From the NCBI RefSeq assembly GCF_004005855.1, contig NZ_SACL01000004.1, positions 372,001 to 436,000 of the forward strand: a stretch of DNA of 64,000 nucleotides, given 5' to 3'. The stretch comes from Rhodovarius crocodyli. GTDB lineage: Bacteria; Pseudomonadota; Alphaproteobacteria; Acetobacterales; Acetobacteraceae. This document shows, one piece after another, positions 6,758-13,671 of the stretch (within the stretch, counting starts at the first letter, position 1; each line of letters starts with the position of its first letter). Under the pieces are notes generated by a model. The model had not been told where the DNA came from. It made no database searches and saw nothing but the letters and a program-made list of their open reading frames with translations. The position numbers and the translations under genes were made by a program.

Positions 6758-7708
6758 ATGCTAGGAATCACTCCCCGTCGCTCGTATTCTACCGAAATGA
6801 ATGACGGCCTCCCGCTGGTGATACAACTTCAGCAAAAAGCCTTCGACGCCCAGGACTCAATTTCAACCTTACTTCGGATGTCGAAGTTGGTTGCTATAAA
6901 GCTGGGCGTGGAGGGTGCCCGCGAGTGGATTGAGCACGAGCTGAACGGCTACGAAGGCGTAGTCAATGATGACCTCCCTAAGTATCGTAAAGTCAAAGGC
7001 AGCCCACGCGCACGGAATCCGTTCCATGGTTGGATACCGATGACGATATCGGACAACGATTTTGCGGAAGCAATATCCACAGCCCACATAATTCAGTCAG
7101 CGGGCGCTTTGGAGGAGACAATCCGAAGCCACCCCAATGAAGACTATCTCCAAATAAATTACAGCAATCAGCAGTACACGATACTCAGGAAGATGTTCAG
7201 CACTGACTTTCCCATGGCGATCCACCTTACTCCCGCCTCCATCTGGGCAATCGTTGACCGAGTAAGGAATTTGGTACTGGACTGGGCCATGGCGCTGGAA
7301 CGCGAGGGCGTCCTAGGTGCCGGCATGCAGTTCTCGATGCCTGAGCGACAGAAAGGATCGATTGTGACGAACAATTACTTCGCCAACAACATCGGCGTTG
7401 CAGGCGATATCAGTGGCAGCGCTCAACTAAATCTCAACCAGCACGCCCATGTGGGCTCGATCGACGTAGCCGCGCTTCGACAGCTGATCGCACAACTCGA
7501 GATGAATTCGAGCGCCCTGCCGCCAGAGGTACGCTCAGCGATGGCGCCGGCTTTAGCGGCGCTTCAGCACGAGGCCGGTCAATCATCGCCTGACCCGTCG
7601 AAGATCCGCACGTTGCTGGCATCGGTCCGCACGGCATGCGAGGGTGCGGCCGGTAATCTGGTTGCCTCTGGCGCGGTGGAGCTGATCAAGGCGTTATTGG
7701 GAGGGTAA
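6758..7708 (+). CDS. AbiTii-domain abortive-infection-like protein
   Basis: The N-terminal two thirds match the AbiTii family, whose founding member is an abortive-infection component. Visible features include the helix LLRMSKLVAIKLG, then EWIEHELNGYE (about residues 54-64), KYRKVKG, NPFHGWIP and the helix VRNLVLDWAMALE near residue 185. After NNYFANNIG the C-terminus (about 215-316) is a variable helical region. The 316-residue length suits the family. I used the ATG at 6758 because GCGGAAG lies just upstream; the ATG at 6797 is also possible. GC content is visibly lower than in neighbouring genes, which suggests recent acquisition. A superinfection-exclusion role is inference. Confidence 0.75.
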   Translation: MLGITPRRSYSTEMNDGLPLVIQLQQKAFDAQDSISTLLRMSKLVAIKLGVEGAREWIEHELNGYEGVVNDDLPKYRKVKGSPRARNPFHGWIPMTISDNDFAEAISTAHIIQSAGALEETIRSHPNEDYLQINYSNQQYTILRKMFSTDFPMAIHLTPASIWAIVDRVRNLVLDWAMALEREGVLGAGMQFSMPERQKGSIVTNNYFANNIGVAGDISGSAQLNLNQHAHVGSIDVAALRQLIAQLEMNSSALPPEVRSAMAPALAALQHEAGQSSPDPSKIRTLLASVRTACEGAAGNLVASGAVELIKALLGG

Positions 7709-7709
7709 T

Positions 7710-8147
7710 CTAGGCGCCCACCCCCGTGCTCCCAAACCCGCCGGCGCCGCGCTCGCTGATGGGCAGCCTGTTCGTCTCCACCAGCACCTGCCTCACCACC
7801 GGTGCCAGCACCGCCTGGGCGATGCGCATGCCGCGCGTCACCTCGAAGGCCTTGGCGCCGGCGTTGAGGAGGATGACCCCCACCTCGCCGCGGTAATCCT
7901 CGTCGATGGTGCCAGGCGCATTCAGCACAGTGACGCCGTGCTTCAGCGCCAGGCCAGAACGCGGCCTGATCTGCCACTCATGGCCCACGGGCAGCGCCAC
8001 CGCGAACCCGGTCGGCACCAGCGCGCGGCCGCCGGGCGGGATCACCACCGGCTCCTGCACCGCCGCCATCAGATCCACGCCAGCAGCACCGGACGTCGCA
8101 GCAGAGGGGAGAGGCAAGCCGTCGCTGTGCGGCAAGCGTTCGATCAT
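7710..8147 (-). CDS. dut: dUTP diphosphatase (dUTPase)
   Basis: Hydrolyses dUTP to dUMP and pyrophosphate, keeping uracil out of DNA and supplying dUMP for the thymidylate synthase encoded at 59469-60407. All five trimeric dUTPase motifs are present: [44 protein letters not shown] and the C-terminal P-loop-like GAGGFGSTG. The 145-residue length is typical. I chose the ATG at 8147, which gives the normal N-terminus; the frame is open to 8231. It is the only minus-strand gene in the first 13 kb and is convergent with the AbiTii-like gene, one base apart. Confidence 0.95.
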   Translation of the reverse strand: MIERLPHSDGLPLPSAATSGAAGVDLMAAVQEPVVIPPGGRALVPTGFAVALPVGHEWQIRPRSGLALKHGVTVLNAPGTIDEDYRGEVGVILLNAGAKAFEVTRGMRIAQAVLAPVVRQVLVETNRLPISERGAGGFGSTGVGA

Positions 8148-8264
8148 GATCACGGTCTGTATCCCAGCAGTGGAGCCGCCAGGATACAGGCCTGGGCGTC
8201 GACGGGACAGGCGCGCCGCCCCACTTCTCACCGAGGTGCTATGGTCGCTCGATAACAGACGAGC

Positions 8265-8702
8265 ATGCCCATGTCAGACCCCACCGACGAGCCCATCCAC
8301 GCCTCCTGGCCGAAATACCGCATCGAGATGATCCTCAGCGAGGAGGTTGAGCCAATCGAGCCTGGCCTCGTCGTACGGCAAGCCTGGATCGTCGCCCCCT
8401 TGGAAGACGCCCCGGAGGACCTGGAGGCGGCCAATGCAGCGCGGGCTACCTGCCTCGACCGCCTGCACATCGCCGCCTGGACGATGCGCAATATGGCTGG
8501 CCCAGCCTGGGCCAAAGCTCTCGTCGACGAAACCGCGCAGGGAATTAGCCGCCGCACGGATGCCGGCTTCTGGAGAGAGAGGCTGGTGCAGGATGACATG
8601 CGCCAGTTCCTCCGATCCGGAGTGCTATCACGCGCGGTGCATGGCTTCGGCCTCCACGTGGACTACATGGCCGAGAGTGCTGAGGAGCCCGAGGACGACT
8701 GA
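8265..8702 (+). CDS. Hypothetical protein, 145 aa
   Basis: Divergent from dut with a gap of about 118 bases, so it probably has its own promoter. The ATG at 8265 or 8271 could start it. The protein is acidic at both ends (C-terminus AEEPEDD), with helices around residues 50-85 and a [13 protein letters not shown] helix near residue 105. No family is recognised. Confidence 0.6.
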   Translation: MPMSDPTDEPIHASWPKYRIEMILSEEVEPIEPGLVVRQAWIVAPLEDAPEDLEAANAARATCLDRLHIAAWTMRNMAGPAWAKALVDETAQGISRRTDAGFWRERLVQDDMRQFLRSGVLSRAVHGFGLHVDYMAESAEEPEDD

Positions 8703-8867
8703 CCCAATGCATGGGGGCTGAAACCCTTTCACCCCCTTCCACGTCACCCCCTTGCCGCCACCCCAGCGCTTACACCCTGTCACCGCCTGAAACCGACGAT
8801 GGATCAATCGCGTAGCCCTGCCTGCAACACCTGACACCTCCAGGTGCAACACCACCTGTCACAGACC
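8703..8867 (+). other. Intergenic region before the terminase unit
   Basis: No gene is visible in these roughly 165 bases. The nonamer TGCAACACC occurs twice (8823-8831 and 8844-8852), separated by CACCT/AGGTG inverted arms, and a small hairpin ACCCT-TGTC-AGGGT (8865-8878) overlaps the -35-like box of late element 1. These repeats could be regulator sites. That is inference from position. Confidence 0.35.
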
Positions 8868-8897
8868 CTTGTCAGGGTGCCAGCGCCTTCGACCATG
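8868..8897 (+). promoter_or_regulatory. Late promoter-like element 1 (terminase)
   Basis: CTTGTC at 8868-8873, then 16 bases, then CGACCATG at 8890-8897. This two-part motif recurs before most late units in the window. Transcription starting just downstream would leave almost no leader before the terminase small-subunit start at 8909. Confidence 0.6.
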
Positions 8898-8908
8898 CTG
8901 CCATCATC

Positions 8909-9748
8909 ATGCAGACGCCTCCGAAGATGACGCCCGAGGACTGGGAAGCGCTGATCGCGAAGCTGTTCGCGGAGCCCCAGGAAGGCGTGCCCCAGGCGAC
9001 CATCAGCTCCCTGGCGCGGGAGTACGGGATCTCGCGCGCGCTCATCCATGGGCAGCTGAAGAAGCGGAACCTCACCTGGTCCATCGACAGGCAGGCGGCA
9101 AAGAAGGCGAGCCTGGATGAGGAGGCGCAGCACCGGGATCGGATAGCCCAGACCCCTGCCCCTCCCCCCCTTCCCGGCTACCGGCCGCCCGAGGCTATCC
9201 GCGCCCAGGGCGACGCGCTGCGTGAGACCCTCCCCGCCTCCCTGCGCCCTATCCTCGACGCGGCAGCCATCCGGCAGGTGGCGCTGGAGCGGCTGAAGGA
9301 GCGGAACGAGCGCATGGCCGGGCTGGCCGAGCGACTGGTGCATCTGGTGCAGGTGGCGCTGACCACCCCAAAGGACGACGACCAGGTGGGGTTGACGAAG
9401 AAGATGCAGGCCCTGTCCACCCTGCTGCCAGGGAAGAATGACGGCATCCCGGCGATCGTCGCCTCCATCACCTCCCTGACCAACACGCTGCGGATCTCGG
9501 AGGCCGGCGTGCTGCGCCTCGAGCTCGACGGGCTGAACGACCGCCATAAGTACGAGAGCGAGAGCGGCGCCCTGGATGGGCTCGGGGCCGAGGGAGACGA
9601 CATCGACAGCCTCTCCACCGAGGAGAAGGCCCAGCTGCTGGACGCCATCAATATTCTCGAGGGGACAAGCCGCCGTGCCCCTATCCCCATGCCCCCGCGC
9701 CGTGTCATCGACGTGCGCCCCGATGAAGGAGAAGACGATGCTACCTGA
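8909..9748 (+). CDS. Terminase small subunit (putative)
   Basis: Expected to recognise phage DNA and load the large subunit for packaging. Residues 28-52 contain a helix-turn-helix (ATISSLAREYGISRALIHGQL) that starts the protein, as in many small terminases. A long helical central region (about 100-190) could form the oligomerisation ring, and the C-terminus is acidic and proline-rich. The 279-residue length is long for the family. The ATG at 8909 has no ribosome site and lies only 11 bases after late element 1, so it may be leaderless. It overlaps the next gene by 11 bases. Confidence 0.65.
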   Translation: MQTPPKMTPEDWEALIAKLFAEPQEGVPQATISSLAREYGISRALIHGQLKKRNLTWSIDRQAAKKASLDEEAQHRDRIAQTPAPPPLPGYRPPEAIRAQGDALRETLPASLRPILDAAAIRQVALERLKERNERMAGLAERLVHLVQVALTTPKDDDQVGLTKKMQALSTLLPGKNDGIPAIVASITSLTNTLRISEAGVLRLELDGLNDRHKYESESGALDGLGAEGDDIDSLSTEEKAQLLDAINILEGTSRRAPIPMPPRRVIDVRPDEGEDDAT

Positions 9749-10352
9749 GCCGCCGGCCAAGGGGTCGCTGCAGCTGTTCGTGCGGGAGGCATGGCCGCAG
9801 GTGGTGGTGGCGCCGCTCGAGTGGGGCAACGTCCTCGAGAGCATGAGCGAGCAGATTGAGCAGGCTCTCCACGAGCCGGGTACGCCCTGCCTTATCGCCT
9901 GCCCCACGGCGCGCTGTGGAAAGACCATGCTGATGAGCGTTCTGCTGCCGGCGTGGATCTGGACCTGGGCACCGGCCGCACGCCTGATGACCGTCGGCGT
10001 TTCCGAAAGGGCGGCTCATGCGGACGCCCGCCTCACCCGAGAGCTGCTGCGCAGCGTGTGGTACCGCCGGCGCTGGGGTGAGGGCATCGTTCCTTTCGCG
10101 ACATCCAACTTGGCCTTCACCGAGAACAGGGCCGGCGGCTATCGCCGAGCGGTTGGTGTCCGGAGCGCCATAAGTGGCCTGCGTGTCGATGTGGCGATCG
10201 CAGATTGCATCTATCCTTTCGCCTACCCGGGCGCCGAGCGAGGGGAAGCGCGCGACCGCGTGGACACCTGGTGGCAGCAAGAAGCCCTGAAGCGGGTCGT
10301 CCCCGGCGGCCACATGCTGCGCGTCGAAGAAAGCATCCTCGCCACCGCATGA
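9738..10352 (+). CDS. Truncated paralogue of the terminase large-subunit ATPase domain
   Basis: This 204-residue protein aligns with residues of about 35-225 of the large terminase encoded next. Both share the order (A)W then a P-loop, then AW-WTW-PAA, then SVWYRRRWG against SDWYQARWG, and a final WW-EA. Its P-loop is PTARCGKT (residues 56-63), closer to a canonical Walker A than the neighbour's PPRSLKS. The Walker B position reads VAIADC instead of FILGDD, losing the catalytic acid, and the nuclease domain is missing. It could be a regulatory subunit, a decaying duplicate or a packaging inhibitor. The ATG at 9738 follows GAAGGAG; the gene ends in an ATGA overlap with the large subunit. Confidence 0.65.
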   Translation: MLPEPPAKGSLQLFVREAWPQVVVAPLEWGNVLESMSEQIEQALHEPGTPCLIACPTARCGKTMLMSVLLPAWIWTWAPAARLMTVGVSERAAHADARLTRELLRSVWYRRRWGEGIVPFATSNLAFTENRAGGYRRAVGVRSAISGLRVDVAIADCIYPFAYPGAERGEARDRVDTWWQQEALKRVVPGGHMLRVEESILATA

Positions 10353-11959
10353 CCCCTCACGGCCTCCCCTCTGCCGTGAATCATGCCCGACTGCAGCGCT
10401 TCCGCAGCCGGACTGCCTCGCCGCGCGTGAAGCTCGAGGCGCAGCTGGGCCAGGAATCCTTCAAGGCCTTCGTGAAGATGGCCTGGAGCGAGGTGGACCC
10501 TGCGGTCCTGTCCTGGAACTGGCACCTGGACCTGATCTGCGACGAGATGGAGAAGGCCGCGCGCCGCGAGGTGCGGGAAATGGTCATCTGCATCCCGCCG
10601 CGCTCCCTGAAGAGCCAGCTCGTCTCCGTGCTGTTCGTGGCCTGGGTGTGGACCTGGCACCCGGCCGCCAAGTTCATCACCGCGTCCTACGAGATGAAGC
10701 TCGCCACCCGCGACGCGGTGAAGACCCGCCGCCTGGTGAAGAGCGACTGGTATCAGGCCCGCTGGGGCCCCGCCTCGCCGTACCGCGGCAAGCTCAGCAC
10801 GGGCGAGGATCACCCGGGCGTCGCGATCGAGGGCGACCAGGACAACAAGACCTATTACGAGACCACGGCCGGCGGGCACCGCTTCTGCGCGACCCCGGGC
10901 GGCCAGGTCACGGGCCACGGCGCCGACTTCATCCTCGGCGACGACATGAACCATGTGAAGAAGGTCGAGCAGGAGGCCGACCGCGAGAAAGTCACGTCCT
11001 GGTGGCGTGAGGCCATCCCGTCACGCCTGAACGACCAGGCCTATGGCGTGAAGATGGTGATCCAGCAGCGGACCCATGTGAACGACCTGGCCGGCGAGTG
11101 CATCCGCCTGGGCTACCACAAGGTCGTGCTCCCCATGGAGTTCGAGGCCGACCATCCGGATCGGCACCCCTTGGACCCCCGCAAGGTCGATGGGGAGGTG
11201 CTGCACCCAGCGCGCTGGGTGCAGCGCAATGCCCTGTCCCGATACAAGGCCAACCTGGGCGCCTATGCGGTGGCCGGCCAGCTGCAGCAGCGCCCAGCCC
11301 CGCGCGACGGTGGCATCTTCAAGCGCCACTGGTTCCGCATCGAGGCCATGGCCCCGGCCGAGGTGCTGCAGGGCGGCACGGTGCGGCGCTGGGATCTCGC
11401 GGCCACGGTGCCGAAGTCTGGCACCGACCCCGATTACACCGCCTCGGTGAAGATGGGGCGCGACCAGTTCGGGCGGGTGTACATCCTGCACGCCAACCGA
11501 CTGCGGGAGACGCCCTTCAATGTGGATCTCGCCATCCAGGCCATGGCCAGTCAGGACGGGAACAGCTGCCGCCTCATCCTGCCCCAGGATCCAGGCGCGG
11601 CGGGCGTCGCGCGCATGCAGCAGCAGCAGGCCTTCCTGGCGCCCATCGCCACCGAGTTCGAGCGGGAGACCGGCGACAAGGCCGAGCGAGCCCGCGGCCT
11701 GGCCTCGGCCGCCCAGGCGGGCAACGTCATCCTGGTGCGTGGGGAGTGGAACGACGCCTTCCTCGAGGAGCTGTGCACCTTCCCCGCCGCCGCCCATGAC
11801 GACTGGCTGGACGCGGCGGCCGGCGCCTACAGCGCGCTGTTCGGGGGCGCGGACAACATCCTGCAGGCCTATGCCCAGATGCTGCGCGAGGCCCAGGGCA
11901 CGGACAGCCATGATCCTGGGTCGGAGCATGTGTCGCAGGGGGTTTATGGGGGCGGGTGA
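10349..11959 (+). CDS. terL: Terminase large subunit
   Basis: The packaging motor ATPase and nuclease, acting at the portal vertex. The ATPase domain has a phage-type P-loop PPRSLKS (residues 83-89) and Walker B with catalytic acid FILGDDM (194-200). The nuclease domain has RRWDLAAT with D349, the conserved middle acid region around GTDPDYTA, and DDWLDAA (484-490) for metal binding. The 536-residue length is normal. The start at 10349 forms an ATGA overlap with the truncated paralogue. A perfect hairpin follows the stop. Confidence 0.93.
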   Translation: MTPHGLPSAVNHARLQRFRSRTASPRVKLEAQLGQESFKAFVKMAWSEVDPAVLSWNWHLDLICDEMEKAARREVREMVICIPPRSLKSQLVSVLFVAWVWTWHPAAKFITASYEMKLATRDAVKTRRLVKSDWYQARWGPASPYRGKLSTGEDHPGVAIEGDQDNKTYYETTAGGHRFCATPGGQVTGHGADFILGDDMNHVKKVEQEADREKVTSWWREAIPSRLNDQAYGVKMVIQQRTHVNDLAGECIRLGYHKVVLPMEFEADHPDRHPLDPRKVDGEVLHPARWVQRNALSRYKANLGAYAVAGQLQQRPAPRDGGIFKRHWFRIEAMAPAEVLQGGTVRRWDLAATVPKSGTDPDYTASVKMGRDQFGRVYILHANRLRETPFNVDLAIQAMASQDGNSCRLILPQDPGAAGVARMQQQQAFLAPIATEFERETGDKAERARGLASAAQAGNVILVRGEWNDAFLEELCTFPAAAHDDWLDAAAGAYSALFGGADNILQAYAQMLREAQGTDSHDPGSEHVSQGVYGGG

Positions 11960-11961
11960 CG

Positions 11962-11989
11962 ACCATTTTGTCGGCGTCAACAAAATGGT
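11962..11989 (+). promoter_or_regulatory. Perfect inverted repeat after terL
   Basis: ACCATTTTGT (11962-11971), an 8-base loop, then ACAAAATGGT (11980-11989), a perfect 10-bp stem three bases after the terL stop. No T-tract follows on the plus strand, so it is either a weak terminator, an RNA-processing signal or an operator for late element 2 immediately downstream. Confidence 0.6.
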
Positions 11990-11997
11990 GGGCGGGG

Positions 11998-12027
11998 GTT
12001 GCCATGCAGCCGAGTGGTTCGACCATG
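11998..12027 (+). promoter_or_regulatory. Late promoter-like element 2 (tRNA cluster)
   Basis: GTTGCC at 11998-12003, 16 bases, then CGACCATG at 12020-12027. The first tRNA begins 11 bases further on. A small palindrome, CTTCCAT-C-ATGGAAG (12029-12043), links the element to the tRNA 5' end. Confidence 0.55.
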
Positions 12028-12037
12028 CTTCCATCAT

Positions 12038-12121
12038 GGAAGGTGGCGCTGGGTTGGCTGGCAAGCGGTCTCGAAAACCGTGCCTACCGCAAGGTTGAGG
12101 GTTCGACTCCTTCACCTTCCG
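12038..12121 (+). tRNA. tRNA-Ser (anticodon CGA)
   Basis: Acceptor arms GGAAGGT (12038-12044) and ACCTTCC (12114-12120) pair perfectly. The anticodon arm GCGGT-CTCGAAA-ACCGT gives CGA, reading UCG. A variable arm (ACC-GCAA-GGT) and T-arm with TTCGACT follow. The D-arm is degenerate and position 8 is G rather than U, so folding or function may be impaired. CCA is not encoded. Confidence 0.75.
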
Positions 12122-12123
12122 CC

Positions 12124-12209
12124 GGAAAGAAGACCGCGCAGGGCGTGGCGCCGCTTGCTAAGCGGTTGGAGCCGAAAGGCTTGGGGTTCGAGACCTCTGC
12201 TTTCCGCCA
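12124..12209 (+). tRNA. tRNA-Ser (anticodon GCT)
   Basis: Anticodon arm GCCGC-TTGCTAA-GCGGT gives GCT, reading AGC/AGU. The acceptor GGAAAGA pairs with GCTTTCC apart from the innermost pair. A long variable arm of class II type and a T-loop TTCGAGA are present. CCA is encoded at 12207-12209. It begins three bases after the first tRNA. Confidence 0.78.
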
Positions 12210-12211
12210 GT

Positions 12212-12285
12212 TGGGGCGTAGCTCAGTGGTAGAGTTCTGGTCTCCAAAACCAGCAGCGCAGGTTCGATTCCTGCCGCCCTAGCCA
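12212..12285 (+). tRNA. tRNA-Trp (anticodon CCA)
   Basis: Standard class I cloverleaf: acceptor TGGGGCG with CGCCCTA, D-arm GCTC-GAGT, anticodon arm CTGGT-CTCCAAA-ACCAG giving CCA, and T-arm GCAGG-TTCGATT-CCTGC. The discriminator is G and CCA is encoded (12283-12285). It is the cleanest tRNA of the four. Confidence 0.92.
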
Positions 12286-12344
12286 CTGCTCCCGTCCCAG
12301 TTTCCATTGTATTAGAACTTCCACCTACAGGCGTGGAGGCTTCG

Positions 12345-12548
12345 ATGGCGTTCGTTGTGACTTTCTGGTCGAAAGCTTATGTGGCGCACACGGGTAAGAG
12401 CACCAAAACCTATGAAAGTGCGGCCGAAGCATGGGCGGCAGTCGATGCGCTCATGCGGAGTGACGAGACTGTGGAGATAAGGTCGCCCTCCGGACATGAG
12501 ATTGGATGGGCTGAGCTTAAGATGCTTGCGGAGCGAGAGCAGCATTGA
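12345..12548 (+). CDS. Hypothetical protein, 67 aa
   Basis: The ATG at 12345 follows GGAGG (12335-12339). The product begins with a strand (MAFVVTFWSKAYVAH), then a helix (TYESAAEAWAAVDALM), a strand and a C-terminal helix: a beta-alpha-beta-alpha outline. It sits inside the tRNA cluster. No family is recognised. Confidence 0.5.
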   Translation: MAFVVTFWSKAYVAHTGKSTKTYESAAEAWAAVDALMRSDETVEIRSPSGHEIGWAELKMLAEREQH

Positions 12549-12843
12549 AGGACGGTTGCCCCGCAGCGGACAAGGCTCGGGCCCGTGAGGCAGTAGGAGA
12601 TGGTGCGGGAGGTCCATTGGGCCGCTCCACCGCGCCCCTCCGACCCCAAGCCGGGATGGGAAGCGAGTGGCTGACCAGGGGCATCAGAGCGCTCGGGCTG
12701 GAAACGGCCCGGGCGCTTCTGCTATTCAGGGCGCGCTGCGGCGGCACGGAAGGACGTGCGAAGCTGTAGGGCGGCGGGTAGGCCCTCGGGAGCCGAACGA
12801 AGCGGCCCAGCCGGTATCAAGCCCGGCACGCAGCGCAAGTTCT
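12549..12843 (+). other. Unexplained stretch within the tRNA cluster
   Basis: No convincing gene is visible; the only frame of note starts at a TTG (12545-12769) without a ribosome site. A strong 12-bp stem-loop is present at 12687-12718, with arms centred on CGCTCGGGC and GCCCGGGCG around an 8-base loop. The stretch could be a spacer, a structured small RNA or a decayed tRNA region. Confidence 0.4.
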
Positions 12844-12920
12844 GGTGCCCTAGCTCAACTGGATAGAGGAGCCCCGTCCTAAGGGGATGGTTCGGGGTTC
12901 AAGTCCCTGGGACACCACCA
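12844..12920 (+). tRNA. tRNA-Arg (anticodon CCT)
   Basis: Acceptor GGTGCCC pairs with GGACACC with one mismatch. The anticodon loop GTCCTAA between CCCC and GGGG gives CCT, reading AGG, a rare codon in GC-rich genomes. The T-arm is CGGGG-TTCAAGT-CCCTG, the discriminator is A and CCA is encoded (12918-12920). Confidence 0.88.
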
Positions 12921-12958
12921 ACCCTGGCGGGCCATCACGCCCGCGCCCGGAGGATGCA

Positions 12959-13132
12959 ATGGCCCACCACAAGCGCGGCCGAGCCCGCAACCGCCGGGCC
13001 GGCTGCAAGCTCTGCAAGCCCTGGAAGGTGACCGGCCATGCCAAGGGGCGGCCGGGTGCCGAGACCATCAGCAGCTATCGCAGCCGCATCGGCACTAAGC
13101 TGGATCTGAGGGACGCGCTTCGCTGCGACTGA
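12959..13132 (+). CDS. Small basic Cys-containing conserved phage protein, 57 aa
   Basis: The ATG at 12959 follows CGGAGG (12948-12953). The product starts MAHHKRGRARNRRAGCKLC and continues KPWKVTGHAKG, a highly basic sequence with a single CKLC pair. Small proteins with an NRRAGC-x2-CKP signature are common in prophages, with no known function. The charge suggests nucleic-acid binding. Confidence 0.65.
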   Translation: MAHHKRGRARNRRAGCKLCKPWKVTGHAKGRPGAETISSYRSRIGTKLDLRDALRCD

Positions 13133-13144
13133 GCCCAGGGCGCA

Positions 13145-13342
13145 TCAGGACGCGCCTTCGGCCTCCGGCTCCTCAGGCGGCTGCGCCAACGCCACCGGGT
13201 CAGCCTCCCCACCTCTGCCGATATTCACCAGCGCGTTGCGCGCCTGGCAGCCGGGGCAGAGGAAGAAGCACCCCTCCTCATCGATCTCGGGATCCACCGC
13301 CCGGAACATGATTTCCAGGCCGCAGTGTCGGCATGTCCACAT
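13145..13342 (-). CDS. Zinc-ribbon protein, 65 aa
   Basis: Minus-strand gene with CRHC near the N-terminus and CPGC near residue 30, a compact zinc ribbon, followed by an acidic proline-rich tail. It is convergent with the preceding plus-strand gene and lies just after the SOS-box-preceded gene at 13352-13636, probably in the same transcript. Confidence 0.55.
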   Translation of the reverse strand: MWTCRHCGLEIMFRAVDPEIDEEGCFFLCPGCQARNALVNIGRGGEADPVALAQPPEEPEAEGAS

Positions 13343-13351
13343 GCCCAGACG

Positions 13352-13636
13352 CTACCTCTCGGCCTCGGGCGACGCCAGCTTCACGTGCGCTCCCAGGATC
13401 GGCGGCCCGCCTTTCTCGGGAAAGCTCATGGTCGGACCCCGCGCCCTGCACCGAGAGCATGTCAGCCGGTGGTAGAACTCCGATAGATTCATATCCGTAT
13501 CAAGCCCAAATCTGACGATCCATTCCTGGATCCGTGCACGCCGGGTGTGGCTACAGCGACACAGCAGCGAAACCAAAAGATCCCGCCTCCACCCCAGAGG
13601 GTCTATCGGCTTCGGTCGATGGTAGTTCGCTGCCAT
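13352..13636 (-). CDS. Cys-rich hypothetical protein behind an SOS box, 94 aa
   Basis: I chose the ATG at 13636, about eight bases after a promoter -10 that lies inside an SOS box; a start at 13648 would fall within that box. The product has CRCSH near residue 26 and the pair CSRC near residue 60, with a helix between (ARIQEWIVRFGL). It may be a zinc-binding protein. LexA control is inferred from the site. It may be translated leaderless. Confidence 0.55.
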   Translation of the reverse strand: MAANYHRPKPIDPLGWRRDLLVSLLCRCSHTRRARIQEWIVRFGLDTDMNLSEFYHRLTCSRCRARGPTMSFPEKGGPPILGAHVKLASPEAER

Positions 13637-13642
13637 AGTACG

Positions 13643-13657
13643 GAACATAAACGGAAC
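13643..13657 (-). promoter_or_regulatory. SOS (LexA) box, alphaproteobacterial type, site 1
   Basis: On the minus strand the sequence reads GTTC-CGTTTAT-GTTC, a perfect GTTC-N7-GTTC direct repeat. It overlaps a -10-like TATGTT that lies 16 bases after TTGCGA (promoter span 13644-13671). LexA bound here would block transcription of the gene at 13352-13636. Confidence 0.65.
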
Positions 13658-13671
13658 ACATTATCTCGCAA
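13644..13671 (-). promoter_or_regulatory. Minus-strand sigma70-like promoter
   Basis: TTGCGA (13671-13666), a 16-base spacer, then TATGTT (13649-13644). The predicted start, near 13637, coincides with the ATG at 13636. The -10 lies inside SOS site 1. Confidence 0.5.
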
